A stretch of 64,000 nt of DNA, taken from the NCBI RefSeq assembly GCF_029852145.1, contig NC_079970.1, positions 7,006,001 through 7,070,000 on the forward strand, in the 5' to 3' direction. How positions within the stretch are numbered: position 1 is the stretch's first letter; the number at the start of each line of letters is the position of its first letter. The DNA is from Microplitis mediator (taxonomy: Eukaryota > Arthropoda > Insecta > Hymenoptera > Braconidae). The notes under the pieces are model-generated. The model made no database searches, had not been told where the DNA came from, and saw only the letters and a list, made by a program, of their open reading frames with translations. Below, one piece after another: positions 21,382 through 31,640 of this stretch. The position numbers were made by a program, and so were the translations under genes.

Positions 21382-21927
21382 CACTGTAAAAAATTAACGG
21401 TGAACACGGAATAAATCCGGAGTGATTGCGGAGCGGATGACTGTTTATTTATTTAATCTCCTCGGAGTGAAATTCACTCCTAAAAAGAGTTCATTTTAAT
21501 ATTAAAACTTCGAATCGAACTGAATGCGGATTTCGCTGAGAAAAAAACTCTCTATTTACTCCGTAGACTTAAAAACATTTTCGAAGTGAATGCGGAGTGG
21601 ATGACTTTATTTAGTTAATCCTCTCGGAATAAAATTTACTCCGAAGGGGAGTTTATTTTAATATTAAAATTCTGAATACGATTTTAAGTAAAATCTAGAC
21701 CACTCCAAAATTACTTCGCTGAAAAGACAAACTCTCCGTTCACTCCGTATGCAGAATGATTTTTTTTAAACTCTTAGTGACGAAGTGGATTCGGATTCAA
21801 ATAAATCCATAATCACTTCGAATTCACTCCCGATTTTTTAAAACTCTGGAACTCCTAATGACGGAGGGAATGCGGATCGAATTAAAATCCGCAATCATTT
21901 CGAATTTACTCCTAATTTTTTACAGTA
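21382..21927. mobile_element. MITE of the CACTGTAAAAAAT...CTCCGGAGTGAA family
   Basis: It begins CACTGTAAAAAATTAACGG directly after the TA that ends the preceding element, and finishes CTAATTTTTTACAGTA before TA. The interior has blocks such as GGAGTGAAATTCACTCC and GCGGAGTGGATGAC, with mirrored CGAATTCACTCCCGATTTT. Relatives are at 25500-26247, 36787-38155 (interrupted) and 40633-40947. Confidence 0.82.
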
Positions 21928-22708
21928 TACATATATTTTGTGACAATAAAATAATACTTAATAAATAATTCTCATCATCTTCTTAAAGACTATTTTATTT
22001 TAAATTTTTTTTTACAAACATTTATTATCACGAATGTAATACATTTTATTCTCCTCACGTATTTTACCCATTATTTTTTAGGACTTTAAGGCACTTACGG
22101 CGCATGTAGATCACAAACTCTTGCGCTTCACTCACAGTACTCGTCTCTTCTCATTACAACGTATACTATTCCGAGTTCCAGGACGAGTTGCGTTAAAAAA
22201 AAAAAAAAAAGGAAAAACTAGCCAATAAAAAGTTATACTGATTAGTTGTATGAAATGAAATTCTCACCAAGGTTGCATTTGTTGATAAAACTAGTGACCT
22301 TTTAAAATGTTTCAATCAGTCTAAATACAGTTGTTGTTATTGCAATAATTGATAAAGTTATAGTTTCATAACTATAACATACGCAGATAAAAATTTTGTC
22401 TTAAGGGTATAATGACATATTTACCGCAAAGTCACCAGGTTTTTACTGACAACCTCACAACTACTTTCCCTCGTGTATCATTCAATTCCAATATTACCCT
22501 TGGGACGATATATATACATATATATAACACTTGAAAGCTTATAACTTATTATTAACTTGACGATTAACGCTCACTTAAATATATATGTTATATATATTTT
22601 TATTGCTCCTATTATTATAACTATGATCGATCGCATATAAATAAATAAAAACAACAATAATTGAACATGATTTATGCACTTTTTTAGCTTTGCGGCCCTT
22701 GTAAAAGT

Positions 22709-22920
22709 ATGAAAGTGCAACGTCACCGGACATTTGAAAGTTATTTCCGGTGGGAATCAAAGTCGATGTTTGACACTCGAAGGATAGTCAAGGATAGAGC
22801 TTGCGGGGGTGATTGTGAATGTCTGTATAGAAGCAACGTCACTGCTACGACTGTATATAATACAAGTGGACGAAACTCCCGAGACCAGTGGTTGGAAATG
22901 AAAACAGACAACAACCAAGG
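22709..22920 (+). CDS. candidate orphan coding exon with consensus splice donor
   Basis: An open frame from ATG at 22709 runs 70 codons (MKVQRHRTFESYFRWESKSM, and later ACGGDCECLY and NSRDQWLEMKTDNNQ) and meets CAAGG|GTAAGTT at 22921 in phase 2. The composition is mixed and not A+T-driven, with three Cys in a CGGDCEC cluster, and no MITE overlaps it. The next phase-2 acceptor with known coding sequence on this strand is the exon at 45409 of the long gene, so it could be an alternative first exon of that gene; this is inference only. I do not recognise the peptide. It could be chance. Confidence 0.3.
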
Positions 22921-23009
22921 GTAAGTTAAATATATACATATACAGTACATACGGTACATACATACGTATACTTTACATAGATTGTCTATAGACACTTACA
23001 ATAGAAATA

Positions 23010-23330
23010 GATATAGGGAGGTATAGTAAGGGAGGCTTTGGCGCGGTTGAGGGTTCAAGAGATTACTTGGTAGTGGGGGTAAAACGTTCCACCCCGTGTC
23101 AGGTACTCTGGCCACGCGGTCCTCCGCAGTAGTCAGTTCTATTGAAAACATCCGATCCCTAACGCGTACTTTCTCTGTTTACAAATTCCTTTTTATATCA
23201 CTATATATATTTATTATTTATTTATTAATTCATAAATATTTGAATTTTTTATTTTAAATGGATTTATTTAAACTTGTGATTGAAAATAAATTTCGCGCCA
23301 AATAATTTATTACAAGAGGTAAGAAAAATT
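23010..23330 (+). promoter_or_regulatory. candidate promoter and non-coding first exon
   Basis: A G+C-richer patch (GGCTTTGGCGCGGTTGAGGG to CTGGCCACGCGGTCCTCC) is followed by AGTAGTCAGTTCTATTG, which holds a good arthropod initiator (TCAGTT, near 23131-23140). About 180 bases later ACAAGAG|GTAAGAAA is a strong donor. This arrangement fits a transcription start and leader exon for a plus-strand gene, possibly the long gene downstream. There is no direct proof. Confidence 0.35.
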
Positions 23331-25054
23331 TTAATTTAATATTTTTGCTAATTGCTATAATTATTTTTTTTAATATTGATAAAAAAATGCATGGACGATA
23401 AATTTTGAGTAATAAATTTATTCATATATTTATGAATTTTAAAAATAAATAAATATCTGATATAAAAATTTCTGAATTAATTTAATTGTTTGATGATAAA
23501 TTAACGTGATAATTAAACGAAATTTCGTATCAGTAATCAATACGCTTTATGTGATAATATTAATTAGCCGTCGAAGACTTCCGGCCAGAAGGAATTAATT
23601 GAGCCTCAAGAGTGAGATAATAGTTAGCTCGTTTAAATTTAATGAGAATTTCAATGAAATAGTATTTAATCTCTCTCACAGCTTTATTTTAATAACTCAA
23701 GAGACTGAAAGTAAAAAATAAAAGAATAAGCCATCGAACTTCTTTAAAACTTTTTATATTATTTTATTTTTTTTTTATGGGTGATTTAAGTTCATTGATT
23801 GGAAATATATAACCATTTACTGTAAGAGTTAATCATTTTCTCCGTAACCATTTTTTACTACAGTAATAAGATTACTTCTTTATACTATTATCTTTTTATG
23901 TTTTATGAAAGAGGTGAGAAAAAGCGCGCGTATGAGATATAAAAAAAAAAAAAATAAGAAAAAATAACAGAAATAAAAGTCTTATAGAGAATAAAATGTG
24001 ACGCGAAATAATGCGGTAGGGTGCGAAAGCTCCTACGAGTTGTTTCAGCAACGTCAAATTCTTTAACATCATCTCATTTATTTTATTGTATTTTTTCAAG
24101 TCCTTCGAAGTATATACAGCAAAAAATATCAGTATTGGAAATAAGATTGCGCAAAAACTACTTCACCATTTATTTTCGTTTATTCACCCTCTCAATAAGT
24201 CGTCATACTGTTTTTAAAGTAATTTCTTTGCATGCCACTATATAGTTATTTATTAACTCAGCTTTATATTTTAACATAGAAAAAGATAAAAAAAAATTCC
24301 TAGCTAATTTTATTTATATAAAAATTTATACTTAACAATAATAATAGTAATTACCGTTGACGAATTATCGTGATAATTTATCTAAATGTCGTGACCATCA
24401 GCTCTTGACCTTTGACCGTATCGTAAGTGCGCAAGTAGACGCAAATTTTTAAATTTGTTTTCTATTTTTAACGTTACCTCAACTCTCCTATCATAATAAT
24501 TCTCCGACATATTATTATGATTAACATTATTGATGTTACTGTTTTTTTTTTTGAATTTCAAATGTAATGTCGTAGGCGTACATTGACTATTCACGATTTT
24601 TTTTAGCAAGTTATATATAATATATATGGATTTGTACGTCTTGACTAGACGTAATTGTAAATTAAATACAAGTTATAAAATAAGGACAAGCAAATCTTAA
24701 TTTGGCATAAGGCCAAATGTGGTCTTTAACTATATGTTTGTAGTGATATTATAATGATAATAATAATAATAATTATTATTATTATTGTTGTATAGTTTAT
24801 ATACTATGGTATAGAATTTCCTGCAGCAACTTTCGCCAAGTATACAAGTATATATATAGTAAACTTTATCAGTTTAAGCCTCATCGCTTCCGCATAATCC
24901 TATCATTCAGCTAATTCCACTCTGCATCGTAAACAATTGACGATACTTTTTTCTTATCACGTACTACTACTATTAGAGAAAAGTTTTATAGTATTTAAAG
25001 GTGTATAATGTATACTATTGATTTTTATTTTATACTAATTCCTTTTTTTTTTAA
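23331..25054. other. A+T-rich stretch, no gene seen
   Basis: It contains an ATT microsatellite near 24755-24785 and TA-rich stretches. Open frames here are short and low-complexity. No element ends were recognised. Confidence 0.4.
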
Positions 25055-25490
25055 CTCCCTGCTGTGGAAATTGAAAATGTTCAAAGAAAGGGAAGTTATT
25101 TTTCGGTCCGAATTTCAAAAGTCGAGTTTTCATCAGATCTCGACGTTTTGAGATCCTAGGAAGTTATTTTATTTTCGGATGAACATCCGTGTGCGTGTGT
25201 GTAAATTGTTAATTTTTGTCGTACGATATCTTTGGAACGAATCAATCGATTTGAACGTAGTTGGCAACAATCGAAAGGGCTCATCAAGACTTAGATCTGA
25301 TTAGATTTTGAAGTCGGTCAGTGAGTAGCTAACGAGTTATACGAAAAAAAAATTTGTTTTTTGAGGCTTTGTTTGTGTAACGTAAGCCGCTTGACCGATT
25401 TGCTGAAAAATTTAATCAAAGCTAAGTCTCTAAAAGTACTTTCGATTGCCGCAATGCACGTGCAAATCGGTCGATTTTTTCCAAGGGTAT
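25055..25490 (-). mobile_element. dispersed element, third copy, reversed
   Basis: Read on the minus strand it shares blocks with 2796-3320 and 47345-47998: TTTTCATCAGATCTCGACGT, the GTGCGTGTGTG run, ACGATATCTTTGGAACGAAT and CTAACGAGTTATACG. It abuts the MITE that starts at 25500. Confidence 0.6.
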
Positions 25491-25499
25491 GGTCAGATA

Positions 25500-26247
25500 C
25501 ACTGTAAAAAATTTTTGGAGTGAACGCGGAGTAGATGACTTTTTATTTATTTAATTCCCTCGAAGTGAATTTCACTTCGAAGGGAAGTTTCGGAAAATAT
25601 AAATTATAAAAAAATTCCTAATACATAGTGAGCTTAGGTCTTTGATATTTAGACATTTATATTGAGTACGGAAATAATTACGAGCTCCCTGTCCATATAT
25701 TCACGCGAAATGATTTTTAAAAATTATAAGCAGCTGATAATAAAACTTTAACAAATATAATTCCACTGAGTCACAAACTGGCGTATAATTTACTTCAATC
25801 ATACCACGAGATAACATTTCATATTGTACCGAAATATAAAATATTCCCATAAAAACTCTGTCACTGTAGCTATTCAATAATTTTATATTTTCACTATGTA
25901 TTATATATATGAAATTATAATTTAGTGAGTTACTAAAACATTTTATAAATTAAAAACATATTTTAAGTTTAATTATTAATATCTGAAAGTATTATTTATT
26001 TAAATAATTATGTTTCTAATTAACAGCTGTTTCTATCAAATATAAATTTATTTGAGTACTAAAACTCCGGACTGGAGTGAACGCGGATTGAAATTAAATC
26101 CGCGTTACTCCGAAATCACTCCGCTCATAAAAAAATCCCTATTCAATCCGCATGCGGAGCGATTTTTTTTTTAACTCCGGAATGCCGAGTGAGGGAGTGA
26201 ATTTGGATCGAAATAAAATCCGTATTCACTCCCGATTTTTTACAGTG
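25500..26247. mobile_element. TA-flanked CACTGTAAAAAAT MITE, probably carrying an insertion
   Basis: The ends are CACTGTAAAAAATTTTTGGAG after TA and CCGATTTTTTACAGTG before TA. The left 100 and right 200 bp match the family at 21382-21927. The A+T-rich middle (about 25600-26050) has no counterpart there, so it may be an unrelated insert. Confidence 0.72.
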
Positions 26248-26356
26248 TAAAAGTTACTTTTTTTCACCGAAATGGATTGTTTTTAGGTCCAAAAATTTTT
26301 TTTAACTCCAAGAACTCGAAAATTTACAAGTAATAACGTTCGAAGATTCGAGGTTG

Positions 26357-26862
26357 GACTGCACCCGAGTCAAAAAACAAATTCGGATTTAAGTCTCAAA
26401 GTTCTCAATGAGGGTTTCGAGGATCAATTTAGAATTTGAAGATTGACAAAAGTATAGAAAGTTATCCTAGTTTAGTCCACAAAGTAGTAGTTAAGACCAA
26501 TTTTACCACTGTGAGGACCAAACTGGAATAACATAATCTGGATTTAAGTCTCAAAATACTCAAAACATAAAGGAATAATTTTAGCCACATTTGAACCTCC
26601 AAAGTCTCATTCGACGTATTCTCTCCCCTTCCTTTTGTATGTAAAATTTTTCAAAGTCCGAAATATGACTTTTCATTCGTTAAGGATTTTGAGGTCTTAC
26701 TTATAATTCAAAATCGATAAATTATTCGCATTTAGACCTCATAGTTCATTGAGGATTTTGAGTACTAAAGTAGAGTTACTTTCTGGGCAGCAAATAAAAC
26801 ATCTAAGGAGTTGAGGCTTTTGAAGACTAAACTAGAATTTGTATTTTGACTCGGGCAGGGTC
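26357..26862. mobile_element. inverted-repeat element with GACTCGGGC...CCCGAGTC ends
   Basis: The left end GACTGCACCCGAGTCAAAAA and the right end TTTTGACTCGGGCAGGGTC are mirrored, followed inward by CAAATTCGGATTTAAGTCTC against its counterpart near 26820. It is about 500 bp with no open frame. I find no second copy in the window. Confidence 0.55.
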
Positions 26863-27978
26863 AAAGCCGTTTTTCAGATTTTTTTAATTAAAGAAAAAAA
26901 ATTAGAAAATTAAAACAAGATTGTATAGAGTCACACTGAGACATGAGACATAAACACTATTATTTTTTATACGATATATACTATTGCACAGATATTTGAC
27001 ATATTGATATCTTTGTTATATTTTTAATCGCATGAATATTTGAAATGCGTCTCAAAAAATATTTAAAGAGTTAACGTACACACAAATACCGTAGCAAGAA
27101 CAGAACATTGAAAAATATGAAACAAATGTATCATCTCCTGTAAGGCATTTGCTTTTCTCTTGAAACCTTATTCTTTTGAGTAAATATGTATATCAAATAT
27201 AGTAAACTATACAAATATATATTTTTATAATACAGAATGTGTACATAGAAAAAATAGAACAAGAATATTATTTACTCTAAAGTTAGTCAAGAAAAAAAAT
27301 CAATTACAAAACCAAGTTTTTAAAAATATAAATTTATAAAAAATACTCTTTCACGAAAAAATCAATTTCTATAAAGTTCTTGACTTTACTAAAATTTTAT
27401 GCCGAACATTTAAAACTTTTACCATTATACGAGATAATACTTATCGTTTATAATACAACTTTTTTTTGTGTTTTTTTTTTTACATCAAATTGATTTTTTT
27501 TTTACATTAATTACTTATGTTTACTGTCACTGTCTTAGAAGTATATAAAAGTTACCATCAATTTAAAAAAAAGCATTAAAAAAAGTAACAAATGATTGCT
27601 TCAGTATCGTAAAAAAATTTTAACAATTTTCGTACATTAATTAGAGTCTAATGCTTTGTGTTTCAAGACGTCTTCGCGTGACTTTAAAATCATTATAGCC
27701 GTCTGTTGCTATTTATAACTGTTTAATGACATCTTACCACGTAAAAATATATAAAAAAAAAAACTAAGAAATAATAACAGTAACAATAATAATAATAATA
27801 GGTAAGAATTTTTAAGAGTAAAGTATGTAATGAAATATACCGGTACGTAACATTTATTGAATGGTTTAGATTTTTTTGACAGTAATTATATATCTATCTG
27901 ATAGAACGATATAACAACATTGAACAATTAGCAGGATTATTCAGATATAAAATTTTCTATGCCTCATAGTGTAATGAT

Positions 27979-27979
<1 letters not shown>

Positions 27980-28036
<57 letters not shown>
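27980..28036. repeat. (TA)n microsatellite
   Basis: This is an almost uninterrupted TA run of about 28 units. The overlapping minus-strand frame of repeated I-Y residues is an artefact of it. Confidence 0.9.
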
Positions 28037-28040
<4 letters not shown>

Positions 28041-28076
28041 TATATACATATAATAGATATACCACTGACTCATTAT

Positions 28077-28392
28077 GAGATCTCCGAAACTATAGGTCCT
28101 ATTGACTTGAAATTCGGCATATAAATTTCTTTCGCGATGTAAACGCGTACTACGAACGGATCTTAGGAAACTTCTATTCAAAATGGCCTTTGAGCAATTT
28201 ACCAAACTCTCTTCTCATTGGCTATCCACTAAACGCGCTGATCTTATTGGCTATTGCCAGATGACGTAGCAACCGTTGCCATAGAAACTGTTACTATAGC
28301 AACCAAGATCTCCAAAACTATAGATCCTACTGACTTGAAAGTTGGCATATAAATTTCTTTCGCAATGTAAACGCGCACTAAGAACGGATTTT
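28077..28392. repeat. two direct copies of an 85-90 bp unit
   Basis: The unit AGATCTCCGAAACTATAGGT, continuing through CATATAAATTTCTTTCGC to AACGGAT, occurs at 28077-28165 and again at 28306-28392 with about 90% identity by eye. A spacer with CGTTGCCATAGAAACTGTTA lies between. A more distant version of the same pattern is at about 35025-35120. The origin is unclear. Confidence 0.6.
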
Positions 28393-31350
28393 ACGACCAT
28401 TCAATCCTATAAGTGAGTGAGAAAGCAATACTCGCTTATAGAAAAAGTTTGTTCTTTAAACATTCCTAAATCACTTTTGTAAATATAATTGAGCATTATT
28501 TTGGACTTTTTTTGTTAAAACTTTTTAAAAAATCGAAAGTGTCAGTCAAAAAATATTAATGACTTTTGTTTTATGATAAAAACTATTAAAAATTTTTTTT
28601 TTTTACTATTCGCTTTGAATATCATTAAAAAATAAATATATATTTAATGTATTTGAGTTCCCGAAAACTTACTATTTCCTTAACTACCCCGTTTTGCTTC
28701 TCTCTCCCCTATGTGTATCTATCAATATATATATATATATATATATATCTTATAAAACTAGGACTTATGATTAGAATTTCCATATTATATACTCCGCTAA
28801 TATTATATAATATATATATATATAAAGTGATATTAAAGTTATCTAGTCTATACTGACTTGGTAGTTTCATTTAAAAGTGGATTAATTTTGAATAAGTCTA
28901 ATGAATGTATATGAATATAAATATAAGAATGCATAAATGCATTAATTTTAGTTCATTCCTTTTAATATCATTATCTAGCAATATATATATAAGACTTAAT
29001 TTTTTTTGGAGACATCTACCCACCTAAATGCTTCCTACATATCCCAGTATTGCCGAAGAAAAGAAAGGAGAGAAAAGCATATAACAGAGAACAATAGGCG
29101 TGAGTCGGCTAAATAGAAGGGTCACGATTATTTATGAACAGCTCATGCGGAAGATCCGCCTTCGCTAATATCCTTCTTCCTGGCTTATTTATTTCTCTAT
29201 TTACCTCATTTTTGTTCTCTTTAGATTAGCAAAGAAAAAAAACACTGTACATCATTTGAATATGTATTAAATGTGCGTTGCTTATGTGAGATTAAAAAAC
29301 AATTTTTTTTTCTTAAACTTACAAAAAAAGGCCCCCACTTCGACAATTAATTTAAATGATTATTTTTAATTACGGCGGAATATTTTAATTCCATATGGTT
29401 CTAATTTAAAAACAAAAAAAATTTTATCTACAAAATTAACGGCTCTTACATGTTAGGTCGATGCACTAAATGCAATAACATAAAGCAGTTGTGTTCTACT
29501 TGCTTGTGGAAATCATTGATTTTCTTACGTAGCAATAGTCAAGTATAATTATATTTAGGGTAGTTTTACTGAGGTAATAAAAAATATAATAAATTTTTAA
29601 ATACTTCTTTACTAACAACATTTTTTTTATTAAAATTTTTAATTAATATTATATAAGATATATATATACATTTAATGATGTACACATATGCCGTAAGATA
29701 TATTTAAATGTACTATAATAATTATATATATATATATATTATAATATAGATCACTTATCAATAACGTTAAATAAATGCACGCGTGTTTCTTATCGTTATC
29801 CGATTTAATGATGTTATAAAATAAGTGAGTGAGAAAGTATATATCATATATATATATATATATATAGACTATAAGCTGTGTATTAGTCGAATGAGATAAA
29901 GAATAAGAAATGGTAGTTGTATTTGAAAATATACGTATATGAATATATATGTATACTATAGTGATATTAATAGTATTAGTGACGTTCCCTTACTCAACTT
30001 AAATTTCGTCTCCTTCCATTGGATTATTTCATATCGCCATCAAGTGCTTATCCACGCGGTTACCTATCTTTGATTTCTTGCTTAGTCGAACTTTAATTGT
30101 GCACACAGACACTAGATTAACTTTTTAAATTTATTTATTTATAATTTTTTTTTTTTTCAAACTATCCCGATTTTTATTTAATAGTTACTTGTGGATATTG
30201 ATTGTGGATAAAATAAAACTATTTTTAAGTGTTAAAATAATAATAATAAAAATAATAATAATTATAAAAACGATTATGTGATATTATTTAACGGATTTAA
30301 AATTTAAATCGTAAAAAAATTTTTTTGCTAGACGATGACGATGATGACGACGACATTGCACCTGGAGCGATAAAAATTTAACCGATAACGCGCGCTATCT
30401 TGGCATTTTAACTCGTCCCTGAATTAAAGATATAGTTTTTTGTCGGTTGTTTATTCAAGTTTAAGAAATATTACGTTCAGTATTTTTATTAAAACTCTTA
30501 AATTATTTTATTAAATATTTAAATATATGACAAGGATAGTTAAATTGATTTATAATTAAGTACTTTTATCGTTTACGTGAATAAATTATACAAAAATCGT
30601 TTAATAAATAAAAAATTTAATTAATTATTTAAATAATCATGACAATATGTAATTAATTTAAAATTAAATTAACGAAACAATAATCCAAATGATTTATTCA
30701 TTAGTCATAAAATATATATACATATATATCTATATATTATTCACAATAGGAAAGAAGTTATTGATACACCCATGCATATACATAATTAACAGTATTGCGT
30801 ATATTTAAAATAGATATGAAAAAAAATTAAATATATTTATTTTTAAAAAATACTTTGCTGATAATATTAATTCGTCTATTTACGATATCAGATTATTTTA
30901 CAAGTAAAGTAGGTAAACTCTTATACATAATGATAAATTCCAATGTAATTACGTGACGAAAATAAAAACTCTTAACACTTGGGTAAATATTTAGATAAAT
31001 GTATAGTCAAAAAAAAATGTTATTTTTATAAATAATTCAAAGTTAAAAATTATATTATTCTTCTTGTTATTATTTGTATTTAAAATATTATGATATATTT
31101 ATTTAAAAAAAATTAATGAGTTTGATATAAATGAACGTAGTTGTTTTTGAATTGACAATCTAGTTTCAATAGTGTGTCAGAGTTGAGTACGTATGACTAA
31201 TTAATAACGACAACAACAAGAACCATGTATTAATCCATTTTATATGCATAGAAGTATATATATAATATATATAATCCCACTTACATTTTACAAGTCTACT
31301 TATATATTTGCACATCAAGTGTCGTGGTGTATGACTGTGATATGGGTGTA
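28393..31350. other. A+T-rich stretch upstream of the long gene, no gene seen
   Basis: It has several (TA)n runs (28724-28749, 29848-29868, 30713-30737) and no paired element ends. A patch at 30325-30420 with GACGATGACGATGATGACGA and a GATAACGCGCGCTATC palindrome is less A+T-rich and could be regulatory. No coding frame is supported. Confidence 0.4.
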
Positions 31351-31390
31351 TATAAAAGTTTGATAACGATATTTTTGATTGTCATGCTGT
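31351..31390 (+). promoter_or_regulatory. TATA box and likely start site of the long gene
   Basis: TATAAAAG at 31351-31358 is followed about 25-30 bases later by GATTGTCATGCTGTC, where transcription would begin. The first coding ATG of the phase-matched gene is at 31469, giving a leader of about 85 bases that includes a TA microsatellite. No other TATAAAAG sits so well placed upstream of that ATG. Confidence 0.5.
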
Positions 31391-31468
31391 CAATATACTA
31401 AAAGTGCAGTGAAGTGTTTTATGTATATATATATATATATATAGAAGTTCGTGACAATTATTTTAAAG

Positions 31469-31640
31469 ATGACTTTAAAAAAAGATGGGGATAAAAAAAA
31501 AACTAATAAAAAAATAAATAAATCTGTTAAAAAAAGTAAAGTGTGCCCGACAATTAATGAAACAACAAAAGAACAAAATAAAAATTTAACTGGTGATAAA
31601 AGTGATGATCCTAATTCTGGAAATTTGAAAAATAAAATTG
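31469..31640 (+). CDS. long gene, exon 1
   Basis: ATG at 31469 opens MTLKKDGDKKKTNKKINKSV; the exon ends KNKI plus one base at ATTG|GTATGT. An in-frame TAG at 31442 lies upstream, so this ATG is the first possible start. The split Gly/Asp codon joins correctly to the next exon (G plus AT gives Asp). Confidence 0.6.

Noticed and set aside
28647..28856. Open frame with Y/I/S repeats
   Set aside because: It is a translation of TA microsatellites.
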